Positions 9,155-17,358 of a stretch of 44,862 nt of DNA are shown here, piece after piece (position 1 is the stretch's first letter; each line of letters starts with the position of its first letter). The DNA is from an uncultured Lachnospiraceae bacterium (lineage in GTDB: Bacteria > Bacillota > Clostridia > Lachnospirales > Lachnospiraceae). The notes under the pieces are model-generated. The model had not been told where the DNA came from. It was given only the letters and a program-made list of their open reading frames with translations, and made no database searches. The stretch is from NCBI GenBank assembly GCA_910585605.1, contig CAJUFL010000028.1, positions 1 through 44,862 on the forward strand, in the 5' to 3' direction. The translations under genes and the position numbers were made by a program.

Positions 9155-10138
9155 ATGAATCGCAGAAAGTGGAAGAAAGTTACGGTTATTGTGACCATGA
9201 TGCTGGTACTTGTGTTTGCATTCTGGTATGGTGGAGACGGAGAGGGTTTATATGGTTTTTCTGTTTCTGATTCGGAAAATACGGATAAGGGTATAAGTGA
9301 GAAGACCACGGATTTCCGGGAAGATTCACTGTCAAATGAAGGCTCAGGAAGAGGAGAGCAGACTGGGGATTCAGAGGGAATATCATCAGGGCAGTCAGAT
9401 AAAACATCCGGTAAAAAAGAGAACGTATCGGAAGATGGAAATATCTTTCAAAAGATTTTCATGAAAATAAGACAGACCAGTCATTCTTCCAATACGGTGA
9501 AGAAGAAAACACAGAATAATAAAAAAGCACAAGCAAATGCAAATAAAGCGGCTAAAAAAAGCAGAAAGAAAAATAAAAAGACTGCTGATAAGGAACAAAA
9601 AGAGACCTCTGATACAGAGGGGCACAAAACGCAGGATGGCAGGACTTCTGAACAGACCAGAACGAATCCTGATTCCGGTACTGAGGCAGATAACAGTACT
9701 TCACAGCCGGCAGATGAAATTATCGACAATAAAATAAGCTGTGCGATTTCCATTTCCTGTAAAACCATATTGCAAAATATGGACAGACTGAAGGAATCAA
9801 AGAAAAAAATGGTGCCGCAGGATGGATTGATTTTGACAACCACAGTGGTGAAGATAAAAGAAGGAAGCAGCGTATTTGATGTGTTAAGGGATGTGACAAA
9901 GGCAAATAAAATTCATCTGGAATATAATTTTACACCTTTATATAAAAGTTATTATATTGAGGGAATCCATAATCTGTATGAGCAGGACTGCGGAGAACTT
10001 TCCGGCTGGATGTACAGTGTAAACGGAAAATTTCCGGGAATCAGCTGTTCGTCCTATGAAGTAAAGGAAGGAGATATCATAAATTGGGTTTATACCTGTA
10101 ATTTGGGTAAGGATGTAGGTGGCTATTTTGAAGAATGA
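9155..10138 (+). CDS. Membrane-tethered DUF4430 (transcobalamin beta-domain-like) protein
   Basis: 327 aa. An N-terminal membrane anchor or uncleaved signal (about residues 7-25) is followed by a Ser/Glu-rich and then very lysine-rich linker (about 110-150) that could span the cell wall. A DUF4430 domain occupies about 192-322, with the diagnostic SGWMYSVNGKFP segment and a GDIINWVYTCN C-terminal strand. Five cysteines in the domain could form disulfides. The same fold and motif occur in the giant protein upstream. It sits directly before ecfT and overlaps it by 20 bp. The context suggests it receives corrinoid from the surface protein and delivers it to the ECF importer. Binding of B12 itself is inferred from the riboswitch, the ECF genes and known DUF4430 membership in transcobalamin. 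Confidence 0.75.
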   Translation: MNRRKWKKVTVIVTMMLVLVFAFWYGGDGEGLYGFSVSDSENTDKGISEKTTDFREDSLSNEGSGRGEQTGDSEGISSGQSDKTSGKKENVSEDGNIFQKIFMKIRQTSHSSNTVKKKTQNNKKAQANANKAAKKSRKKNKKTADKEQKETSDTEGHKTQDGRTSEQTRTNPDSGTEADNSTSQPADEIIDNKISCAISISCKTILQNMDRLKESKKKMVPQDGLILTTTVVKIKEGSSVFDVLRDVTKANKIHLEYNFTPLYKSYYIEGIHNLYEQDCGELSGWMYSVNGKFPGISCSSYEVKEGDIINWVYTCNLGKDVGGYFEE

Positions 10139-11069
10139 TTTACAGTATCATCCGGTTATCGATTTTATATATTTTGGTTGTGTCATTGGTTTTGGCATGG
10201 TGTTAATGCATCCGGTTTGTCTGGGGATTGGTCTGGTCAGTGCAATCTGTTGTACTGTTCATTTTTTCGGGTGGAACCGGGCAAAGGAGGGATTTGGGTT
10301 TCTTGCTGTTTTGATGGTCATAACGGCGGTGATGAATCCGGCGTTCAGTCATCAGGGGATAACCGTGATCACCTATCTCCCCACGGGAAATGTATTGACA
10401 CTGGAATCCGTTTTGTATGGTCTGGCAGCAGCATGTATGCTGGCAGAAACGCTTTTATGGTTTCGGATCATGTGTGGTATTTTGACTACGGATAAGATTG
10501 TTTATCTGTTTGGTAAAGGGTTTCCGGTTCTGGGACTCATGCTGTCAATGATTCTTGGTTTTATTCCAAAAATCCAGAGGAAATTTTGGGAAATCCGGCT
10601 GGCTGGGCAGGCGGGACATCAAAAGGAGCTGGATATGATTGCAAAGAAGTATAATTCGGGGGTATTTCCCAGCCGGATAAAGGCTGGAATTTTTATAAAG
10701 ATGTGCCGCATGCGGTATGGGACAGATAATCTCTCTATCCTGATTACCTGGATATTGGAAGATGCAGTAGAGATGGCAGACAGTATGAAGGGCAGGGGAT
10801 ATGGAATAGAGGGCAGGACTTCTTTTACCATATACCGCTTTACAAAAAGGGACACAAGAAAGCTTATACTGCTTATGGCAGAAGTTGTGTATATTCTGAC
10901 AGGTATTTTAAGGGGAGGTATCAGCTGGGATTATTATCCGGAAACTGCTGGAGCAGGATTTGGAGGATATTCCGTGAGTATTTATATTGTGTACCTGCTG
11001 ATGTGTATGGCATCTGTGATAGAAACTACGGCAGAGAGCGGAAGATTATCAATGACTGTTGGAAAATAG
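10119..11069 (+). CDS. ecfT: ECF transporter transmembrane (T) component
   Basis: 316 aa with GTG start 10119 (AAGGA 5 nt upstream); a TTG at 10128 is an alternative. The start lies inside the end of the DUF4430 gene, indicating translational coupling. Several hydrophobic helices fill the N-terminal half. The cytoplasmic region carries the coupling-helix motif family of EcfT, seen as AVEMADSMKGRGYG (compare the A-R-G and S-R-G motifs) around residues 215-230. More TM helices follow. EcfT is the scaffold that couples the ATPases to the substrate-binding S component. It is followed after 143 bp by the ATPase/S fusion, so this would be a dedicated (group I) ECF importer for a corrinoid. Confidence 0.85.
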   Translation: MAILKNDLQYHPVIDFIYFGCVIGFGMVLMHPVCLGIGLVSAICCTVHFFGWNRAKEGFGFLAVLMVITAVMNPAFSHQGITVITYLPTGNVLTLESVLYGLAAACMLAETLLWFRIMCGILTTDKIVYLFGKGFPVLGLMLSMILGFIPKIQRKFWEIRLAGQAGHQKELDMIAKKYNSGVFPSRIKAGIFIKMCRMRYGTDNLSILITWILEDAVEMADSMKGRGYGIEGRTSFTIYRFTKRDTRKLILLMAEVVYILTGILRGGISWDYYPETAGAGFGGYSVSIYIVYLLMCMASVIETTAESGRLSMTVGK

Positions 11070-11116
11070 TGTCTTATCTTGTTGATAATTAAGCAAAATA
11101 ATTTTTCTATTTACAC

Positions 11117-11180
11117 ATCTGCTATGTTGAATTTTCCAGTCGCAGCCACCGCTACGTGGTCAAAAATTCACCTTGCAGAT
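11117..11180. repeat. Dispersed palindromic element B, copy 1
   Basis: Nested inverted repeats: ATCTGC (11117-11122) with GCAGAT (11175-11180), TGAATTTT (11128-11135) with AAAATTCA (11163-11170), and CCAC with GTGG at the tip. It shares CGCAGCCACCG and AAAATTC-x-CCTTGCAGA with the copy at 24423-24546. It lies between ecfT and the ATPase/S fusion gene. Confidence 0.6.
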
Positions 11181-11212
11181 AAAAACTGACTATGGACAAT
11201 TGAAGGAGATAT

Positions 11213-13900
11213 ATGGAACAGATTAAAATTAGTCATTTGACATTTTCATATGGAGAGGAAAATACATTTTCCCTTAGGGATATATCATTTACAGTAGAAC
11301 AGGGTGAAATATTACTGATAATCGGGGAATCGGGATGTGGAAAAACCACATTGTTGAGACATTTAAAAAAGGATTATATGCCGTCAGGAAAGAGAGGGAC
11401 AGACAGCCGGATACTGATAGCCGGAGAACCCATTGAGGGATTAGAAGAAAAAGAGCAGGCAGAAAGGGTGGGATTTGTCAGACAAAATGCAGATGCCGCA
11501 CTGGTGACGGATAAGGTATGGCATGAACTGGCATTTGGATTGGAAAATCTTGGATACCCACAGGAAACCATGCAGAGAAAGATTGCCGAAATGACGGCAT
11601 TTTTTGGGTTGGAAGGGATTTATCATGAAGAGATTTCCAAGCTTTCCGGAGGGCAGAAGCAGATAGTAAATCTGGCATCCGTTATGGTAATGGAACCGGA
11701 AGTACTGGTGCTGGATGAGCCTACCAGCCAGTTGGATCCCATTGCAGCAACAGAGTTTTTTCATATGATAGAAAAGATTCATAGAGAGATTGGAACTACC
11801 ATTGTTCTTACGGAGCACCGGTTGGAGGAAGTTTTTTCTCTTTGTGACAAGGTTATGGTATTGGAGCAGGGGAAGGTTTTGATGGAAGGTTCCCCAAGAC
11901 AGGTGGCATCTGGGTTGTATCGGGGCAGAAATTCCCTGTACCGATCCCTTCCGGTAGCAGCTGCATTGTATCTGAGGCTGGAGGGACAAGAAAAAACGGT
12001 GGGGATTACCTTTGAAAATCAGGTATCAGATGCGGTGTCAGAAAGTATGCAGGAGATTCCTCTTACGGTAAGTGAGGGAAAGAAATGGCTGGAATCCCGG
12101 TATGAGAAGCAGCAATTTCCGGCAAAAGATTTGGAAACTTTCAAAGAGGAAACAGAAGACTTTTTTTCAAAAGAGAGGAAAAAAAATCCGGTTCTGTCTG
12201 CTGATGAGATATGGTTTCGCTACGAACCGGAAAGCAGGGATATTATAAAAGCATGCAGTATGGAATTGGAAGGAGAAAAGATTACTGCAATTCTGGGTGG
12301 AAACGGAGCAGGAAAATCTACATTGCTGCATATTTTAGCCGGTCATTATAAGGTACGCAGAGGCAAGGTGAAAGTAATGGAGGGGAGTATCGGCATGCTG
12401 CCGCAAAATCCTCAGGCAATGTTTGTCAAAAAGACGGTGAAAGAAGAACTGGAGTTGTCAGGAAAACGTCAGCAGGATGAAGAAGGGGCTTTTGTGAAAG
12501 ACGGTTTCGGGTTGGAAGAAATCATAGATTTCTGTAATCTGGGTGAAGTGTTAGGGCAGCACCCCTTTGACCTGTCCGGCGGGCAGATGCAAAAACTTGC
12601 CTTGGCAAAGCTGTTGCTGGAGAACTATGATATCCTTCTGCTGGATGAGCCAGGCAAGGGAATGGATTATGCGTTTAAGCTGGAAATGGGAAAGCTGCTA
12701 AAAAGGCTTACAGGTATAGGGAAAACGATTCTCATAGTCAGTCATGATGTGGAATTTTGTGCCCGGTATGCAGATATATGCGGATTGTTCTTTGACGGGC
12801 ATATAGTATCCGTTTCGAATACCCGGACATTTTTCCGCCAGAATGTATTTTATACCACAGCGGTGGCACGCATATGCAAAAACATATTTCCCAAAGCAGT
12901 TATTATGGAAGATGTACTGGAAGCCTTTGGGGTCATGCCAGAAGAAGAAAAACACATCTGCCTTGCGTCTGAAGAAAGCGGCAGGTTCGCAGAGGGCAGA
13001 GGAGGAAATGGTGAAAGTGATATCAGGTCGCCGGAATCCAGGGAGAGGAACGAAAAAGAGGACGGTAGACCAGTAAAGGACAGTAAAAGGGATGGCAGAC
13101 AGCCGGGTATCCGGGAGGCAAGCAGAAACAAGAAGGGTTGCAAAGAGATTCTGTTATCCTCGAATGTAGAGATACCGGAAGAGGCAGTATTAGATAATAG
13201 AGGAAAAGGAAGGCGGAACTATCTTGTTTCCCTGATTATCTTTTTTGCGGTAATGCCTGTTACTATATATATTGGACATTCTGTTTTGCAGCAGAGGAAA
13301 TATTATTTCATTGCAATGCTTTTGATATTGGAAGCCATTTTGTCATTTTTTCTAAGTTTTGAAAAGAGGAAACCAAACCTGCGGGAGAGTATGGTTATTG
13401 TAGTGCTGAGTGCTGTTACCGTGGCAGGAAGGGCAGCATTTTATATGGTTCCCCATGCGAAACCTATGGCAGCATTGATTATCCTGTCGGGAGCCGGACT
13501 TGGCGGAGAAGCAGGATTTTTGGTTGGGGCATTGGCAATGCTGGTGTCCAATATATTTTTCGGACAGGGACCATGGACACCGTGGCAGATGTTTGCAATG
13601 GGAATTCTGGGCTTTGTGTCCGGAATTGTATTCCGGCAGGATACGCCATGTGGTAAAAAGAAAAAGTACGGAATCTGCGTGCTGGGATTTGCTTCTGTGA
13701 TTATCCTTTATGGCGGAATCATGAACCCGGCATCTGTTTTGATGTATCAGGAAAATGTAAATTGGGAAATGATTTTATCGGCTTATGCAATGGGGCTTTC
13801 CTTTGACTTGATCCATGCAGCATTTACATTTCTTTTTCTGTGGCTTGGAGCAGGTCCGATATTGGAAAAAATTGGACGGATTCGCAGGAAAATCTATTGA
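11213..13900 (+). CDS. Fused ECF ATPase-ATPase-S component (EcfA-EcfA'-EcfS), predicted corrinoid importer
   Basis: 895 aa, AAGGAG just before ATG 11213. The first ABC domain (about 1-230) has GESGCGKT (38-45), LSGGQ (about 144) and VLVLDEP (about 165). The second (about 330-560) has GGNGAGKS (about 362), LSGGQ (about 454) and ILLLDEP (about 474). A charged linker (about 600-660) is followed by about six TM helices (667-895) with a GLGGEAGF and GQGPWTPWQMFAMG pattern typical of ECF S components. In most ECF systems these are three separate proteins. Fusion of both ATPases and the S subunit in one chain leaves only EcfT separate. Cobalamin specificity is inferred from the riboswitch and the DUF4430 neighbours; the S domain was not matched to a specific family such as CbrT. 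Confidence 0.85.
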   Translation: MEQIKISHLTFSYGEENTFSLRDISFTVEQGEILLIIGESGCGKTTLLRHLKKDYMPSGKRGTDSRILIAGEPIEGLEEKEQAERVGFVRQNADAALVTDKVWHELAFGLENLGYPQETMQRKIAEMTAFFGLEGIYHEEISKLSGGQKQIVNLASVMVMEPEVLVLDEPTSQLDPIAATEFFHMIEKIHREIGTTIVLTEHRLEEVFSLCDKVMVLEQGKVLMEGSPRQVASGLYRGRNSLYRSLPVAAALYLRLEGQEKTVGITFENQVSDAVSESMQEIPLTVSEGKKWLESRYEKQQFPAKDLETFKEETEDFFSKERKKNPVLSADEIWFRYEPESRDIIKACSMELEGEKITAILGGNGAGKSTLLHILAGHYKVRRGKVKVMEGSIGMLPQNPQAMFVKKTVKEELELSGKRQQDEEGAFVKDGFGLEEIIDFCNLGEVLGQHPFDLSGGQMQKLALAKLLLENYDILLLDEPGKGMDYAFKLEMGKLLKRLTGIGKTILIVSHDVEFCARYADICGLFFDGHIVSVSNTRTFFRQNVFYTTAVARICKNIFPKAVIMEDVLEAFGVMPEEEKHICLASEESGRFAEGRGGNGESDIRSPESRERNEKEDGRPVKDSKRDGRQPGIREASRNKKGCKEILLSSNVEIPEEAVLDNRGKGRRNYLVSLIIFFAVMPVTIYIGHSVLQQRKYYFIAMLLILEAILSFFLSFEKRKPNLRESMVIVVLSAVTVAGRAAFYMVPHAKPMAALIILSGAGLGGEAGFLVGALAMLVSNIFFGQGPWTPWQMFAMGILGFVSGIVFRQDTPCGKKKKYGICVLGFASVIILYGGIMNPASVLMYQENVNWEMILSAYAMGLSFDLIHAAFTFLFLWLGAGPILEKIGRIRRKIY

Positions 13901-13925
13901 AAAAATGGATACTGCAAGGTACAAT
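13897..13925 (+). promoter_or_regulatory. Promoter of the NUDIX gene
   Basis: TTGAAA (13897-13902), a 17-bp spacer and TACAAT (13920-13925) overlap the stop codon of the ECF fusion gene. This gives the NUDIX gene an independent start and suggests it is not simply part of the B12 operon. Confidence 0.55.
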
Positions 13926-13999
13926 AAAAAGCGGCTAGTCATATCAGGTGGCAAAGTTACAAAAGCTGCATATAAAATTGAGAAATGGAGGAATTTACT

Positions 14000-14533
14000 A
14001 TGAAACCGGTAAAACGTTTGAACAGGGAACTGCGTGCCAAGGGAACGGTAATCAGTCTTTATAAAGATACGGTAGAAGTAAATGGTCATGTTGCGGAGTG
14101 GGATTATATCCATCATGACGGAGCTGCTGCTGTAGTGGCAGTGAATGATGACGGAAAGCTTTTGATGGTTCGCCAGTATAGGAATGCATTAGACCGCTTT
14201 ACATTGGAACTTCCGGCGGGAAAGCTGGATGATCCCAAAGAGCCCACTTTGGAATGTGCCAGACGGGAACTGGAGGAGGAGACAGGATATTGCAGTGATG
14301 ATTTTGAATATCTCCTTACTGTCAATACGACAGTTGCATTCTGTGATGAAAAGATTGATCTGTATGTAGCAAGGAATTTAAAAAAGACAACACAGCATTT
14401 AGATGAGGATGAAGAAATCAATGTGGAACTGTGGGATGTAGAAGACTTGCAACAGCTGATTTATGAGGGAAAAATGACGGACGGCAAGACAGTCGCAGGG
14501 ATTATGACTTATGCGGCAAAGTATAACAGATAA
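14000..14533 (+). CDS. NUDIX hydrolase, ADP-ribose pyrophosphatase type
   Basis: 177 aa. GGAGG at 13987-13991 is 8 nt from ATG 14000; the in-frame ATG at 13985 overlaps that ribosome binding site and is less likely. The NUDIX box is clear: GKLDDPKE, then CARRELEEETGY, i.e. G-x6-E-x7-RE-x2-EE-x-G with one residue more than the canonical first gap. The upstream strand reads LLMVRQYRNALDRFTLELPAG, split here as in ADP-ribose/nucleotide-sugar pyrophosphatases (VRQYR, LELPAG). It should hydrolyse ADP-ribose to AMP and ribose-5-phosphate in the cytosol. No link to cobalamin is evident beyond its position. A terminator follows at 14560. Confidence 0.85.
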   Translation: MKPVKRLNRELRAKGTVISLYKDTVEVNGHVAEWDYIHHDGAAAVVAVNDDGKLLMVRQYRNALDRFTLELPAGKLDDPKEPTLECARRELEEETGYCSDDFEYLLTVNTTVAFCDEKIDLYVARNLKKTTQHLDEDEEINVELWDVEDLQQLIYEGKMTDGKTVAGIMTYAAKYNR

Positions 14534-14559
14534 AAGATTTCAGATAAATATGTATTCTT

Positions 14560-14605
14560 AATGACAGGCGGCAGTGAATAAAACTGTGGTCTGTTATTTC
14601 TTTTA
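14560..14605 (+). terminator. Intrinsic terminator after the NUDIX gene
   Basis: AATGACAGGCGGCAGT (14560-14575) and ACTGTGGTCTGTTATT (14583-14598) form a 16-position stem with one mismatch and a few G-U pairs. A TCTTTT tract follows. It ends the first transcription region of the window. Confidence 0.7.
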
Positions 14606-14717
14606 ATATTCTTTTGTTATAAAATCACCTGAAACTGTATAAATAATAAATGTATGAAGTTGTTGAATTGATAATGGATGTAGCATATATTGGGCTGTAA
14701 TTAGAGTTTTTAAATAA

Positions 14718-14753
14718 AATACTATATATTTAAATAATATTATATAGTATTTA
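14718..14753. promoter_or_regulatory. 12-bp perfect AT inverted repeat in a long AT-rich leader
   Basis: AAATACTATATA (14718-14729) and TATATAGTATTT (14742-14753) are exact reverse complements with a 12-nt spacer. They lie about 75 bp upstream of the promoter at 14828. The surrounding 14.61-15.16 kb stretch is non-coding and strongly AT-rich. It could be an operator or an AT hairpin; the sequence cannot decide. Confidence 0.4.
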
Positions 14754-14827
14754 AATGACATTTTCATCACATAGAGAACATAATGGTTTTTTTGATTTTA
14801 AATAATACTATAGTTATAATATATATG

Positions 14828-14855
14828 TTGACAAATTTAAAAAAAGTAGTATAAA
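14828..14855 (+). promoter_or_regulatory. Promoter of the small secreted protein/ABC cluster
   Basis: TTGACA (14828-14833), a 16-bp spacer and TATAAA (14850-14855). It lies about 300 nt upstream of the first gene (15160), leaving a long leader that contains element A and an orphan AAAGGAGGT sequence near 15087 with no start codon at a suitable distance. Confidence 0.55.
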
Positions 14856-14999
14856 AAAACAAATGTTATGGATTGGATTAGAAGTTTTAAAGATATAGGA
14901 ATCTTTGCATTATAATTGAAATCCAATTGTGCTGGTTATTTTGCAGGAGATATCCTAATAAGCTTTGTAAGTCCTTTCCAGCATTAAAAAATTAGGCAT

Positions 15000-15065
15000 T
15001 TGCGAAACTTGGTAAATTGGATATATGTATTGTGCAATATATGACACAACATAGCTGTTTCGCAA
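15000..15065. repeat. Dispersed palindromic element A, copy 1
   Basis: Bounded by TTGCGAAAC (15000-15008) and GTTTCGCAA (15057-15065), exact reverse complements. The interior contains ATTGTGCAATATATGACA, which recurs in the copy at 20180-20271. At 66 bp with terminal inverted repeats it resembles a REP- or MITE-like intergenic element. Confidence 0.65.
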
Positions 15066-15159
15066 TTGACTATTAAAAAATGTACGAAAGGAGGTAAGGT
15101 TCTGATTTAGTGAATTAGTATGTGAATTACGGCATAGTAAAAATGAAGGATGATGTATT

Positions 15160-15531
15160 ATGAAGAAAAAAACAGTATTTTTAGTAATGGTTTTGGTATT
15201 GTCATTGGGATGCGGAATAATGGCTGTAGCTAAGACTGCTACTTTTAAGGATAATGGTGTTAAAGGAAGTGCAACGCTAACCTGTGCAGGAAAAACTGCT
15301 GGTGCTGCAACTTCCCAAACCAGCGGGGATACCTGTTATGCGTTTGCACAGGCAGCAGCCTGCAAATCAGATGGAACGTACCTGAAGGGGGTTGACAACA
15401 CTCAGGTAGGATATGTTTCAGTGACCTGTACATATACAGGAACCGGATGTAAAAAATACAGGGGCGTGCATTCACTTAAGAATGATGTGTACAGACCGTT
15501 AGCTTCTAAAAGCTGGTACATAAATAAGTAA
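15160..15531 (+). CDS. Small secreted Cys-containing protein of unknown function
   Basis: 123 aa. A classical signal peptide (MKKKTVFLVM..., cleavage near AVA-K at about 24) leaves a mature domain of about 100 aa with five cysteines, rich in Thr, Gly and Ala. No family was recognised. It is the first gene of a run that continues with a single-TM protein, two FtsX-type permeases and a MacB/LolD-type ATPase. That layout resembles lactococcin-972-like bacteriocin clusters, where a small secreted protein precedes ABC genes. A bacteriocin, a secreted signal or an exported adhesin are all possible. The start has an AAGGATG sequence 5-10 nt upstream. Confidence 0.65.
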   Translation: MKKKTVFLVMVLVLSLGCGIMAVAKTATFKDNGVKGSATLTCAGKTAGAATSQTSGDTCYAFAQAAACKSDGTYLKGVDNTQVGYVSVTCTYTGTGCKKYRGVHSLKNDVYRPLASKSWYINK

Positions 15532-15571
15532 GGTTTTGTTCTGTAGAACTGATTGTAAAGAAGGTGGGAAG

Positions 15572-16084
15572 ATGAAAAAAATATTTATGATACTGTTTGT
15601 TCTAATCCTTTTTGTAGTGGGTGGACTGAGTATAAGATATTTTACCCGGGACTGGACTGAGCTGGAAAACACTACATTTTATTATTATCTTGATGAGGAC
15701 AGGGAAGTGGATGAAGATTCCCCTTTGAAAGAATGGGAGAAGATTCATGGAAAAATACAGGAACCGGCAGAAGATCCCTTCCCGCCTTCTTTTGAAGAAT
15801 ATGAGGATAGATGCGGTGCTTCAGAAATCGATCGGAGTTATCTGAATGATTATTCCAGCTGGAAAATGCAATGCGATAATATGCTGATAAGCGGTATGGT
15901 TTCCGTTTTTCTTTACGATGAAGAGGGGAATATTCTATATCGGAAGGAGAAGATTACGAGGGATATGGGAAGCTTTGAGGAAGAGATTGCTGACGATATG
16001 ATGCAAAAAACATATTTTCTGATGGTTCTTCAGGAAGAGGAAGAAATGGAAGGATCGTTCGGTGTTACATTTTACGGGAGATAA
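15572..16084 (+). CDS. Single-TM extracytoplasmic protein, unknown function
   Basis: 170 aa. ATG 15572 follows AAGGTGGGA and gives a standard N-terminal membrane segment (MKKIFMILFVLILFVVGG); the longer frame from 15536 would put a polar stretch in front of it. The rest is acidic and presumably outside the cell. No domain was recognised. It lies 40 bp after the small secreted protein and 32 bp before the first FtsX permease. A role as an accessory or immunity protein of the ABC system is possible from position only. Confidence 0.6.
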   Translation: MKKIFMILFVLILFVVGGLSIRYFTRDWTELENTTFYYYLDEDREVDEDSPLKEWEKIHGKIQEPAEDPFPPSFEEYEDRCGASEIDRSYLNDYSSWKMQCDNMLISGMVSVFLYDEEGNILYRKEKITRDMGSFEEEIADDMMQKTYFLMVLQEEEEMEGSFGVTFYGR

Positions 16085-16116
16085 TGATGCAGCCGGTTAA
16101 AGGAGGGATACATATT

Positions 16117-17208
16117 TTGAAAATCAAGAGGCGGGTAATGCATTACAAATTGTCTAATTTACTACTGATAACAGGGTTTGTTGTGTCTTTTATTTGCTAC
16201 GTCAATTGTATTAACCTCTATCATCTGAAGATGACAAAAGAAAAAGAAAACACAAAATATCAGTATGTGAATCAGATGGTACTGTTTTGTTCAAATCAGA
16301 CGGATGAAAGGTTTTCACTGGAATCGGTGTTTGAGGATTTAGAAGGAAATCTGATTGTAAAGGAACTGGGAATGTATCGGAATGCGGTAACTGCCGAGGG
16401 AATAACAGATGTGATTGTAAACCAGGCAGAGCCATTGCAATATCCTGTTTCAGAAGGGGAATTGCCAGTGAAGGATGCAGATATTACTCAGCCGACAATC
16501 GTTCTGGGCAGGGAGCACAAAAAGGATGCTGTCTTTATGGAAAATGCGTATTATTATGAAATTGAGGGAATACCGTTTCGGGTATGTGCATTTATAGGCT
16601 CGGACAGCAGCGATTTATTTGATTATAATGTTATTTTGTACTATAGGGGAATGCCGGAAGAGATAAAGCACAAAATTGATTTTGGGGAAGCTTTGCAGGT
16701 AGTACTTGGCAGTAACGGGGCGGATACCTATTCGGTCTATGAAGAGATGAAAAAGCGTGCACAGAGTATGGACACCCATATACTGGTTACAGCACAAAAT
16801 GAAAAGCATCTGGTTATGGGGCAGAGTGAAAGTGTGGATATCAATTATTATTTTGTTATTATGTTGTTTTGTATTGTGAATTCCATTATTGTTTCAGAAT
16901 ATTGGATTAAGAGAAGATACCGGGAAATAGCAATCCGACAGCTGCTGGGCTATTCAGATGTAAAAATTTTCCGACTGCTGTTGAAGGATATGATAAAGAA
17001 TATTATTTGTTCCATGCTGGCAGCATTGCTGATACAGTTTTTACTTTATATATCATTTAATGATTATATCAGGCTCTATGCAAGCCAGATTGTTTATTAT
17101 GTTGGGTACTGTATTCTTTTTATTTTTATACTCAGTTTGGTGATGCTGATCTATCCGTTATTCCTGTTAAAAAAGGAGAATATCTTGAAGCAGGTAATAT
17201 CAAGGTAA
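16117..17208 (+). CDS. FtsX/MacB-type ABC permease (first half-permease)
   Basis: 363 aa from a TTG start at 16117, chosen because AGGAGGG at 16101-16107 is 9 nt upstream; the ATG pair at 16084 lies before this site. The topology is MacB-like: one N-terminal TM (about 12-32), a large external domain (about 35-245), then three C-terminal TMs. The cytoplasmic loop RRYREIAIRQLLG is the conserved FtsX-domain segment that contacts the ATPase. Together with the second permease and the ATPase it should form a heterodimeric transporter or mechanotransmission complex acting on an exported or surface substrate. Confidence 0.8.
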   Translation: MKIKRRVMHYKLSNLLLITGFVVSFICYVNCINLYHLKMTKEKENTKYQYVNQMVLFCSNQTDERFSLESVFEDLEGNLIVKELGMYRNAVTAEGITDVIVNQAEPLQYPVSEGELPVKDADITQPTIVLGREHKKDAVFMENAYYYEIEGIPFRVCAFIGSDSSDLFDYNVILYYRGMPEEIKHKIDFGEALQVVLGSNGADTYSVYEEMKKRAQSMDTHILVTAQNEKHLVMGQSESVDINYYFVIMLFCIVNSIIVSEYWIKRRYREIAIRQLLGYSDVKIFRLLLKDMIKNIICSMLAALLIQFLLYISFNDYIRLYASQIVYYVGYCILFIFILSLVMLIYPLFLLKKENILKQVISR

Positions 17209-17216
17209 CACAGGCA

Positions 17217-17342
17217 GCGGGCAGACAACCGATTTTACAGTGGCAGGCAGTCAATTTGTGCGGATAAAGAGCCAAGCATAGGTATTTGTATATACATTTG
17301 GTGACTAATATATCAGACCTGCAAAATAAAATTGGTAACAAG
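17217..17342 (+). repeat. Dispersed intergenic element C, copy 2
   Basis: Aligns block by block with 8729-8853 (GGCAGTCAATTTGTGCGGAT, AGCCAAGCATAG, ATTTGGTGACTA, AAAATTGGTAACAA). It fills nearly all of the gap between the two FtsX permease genes and ends 5 nt before the GGAGG of the downstream gene. Confidence 0.65.
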
Positions 17343-17358
17343 TATCGGAGGAAATGAT

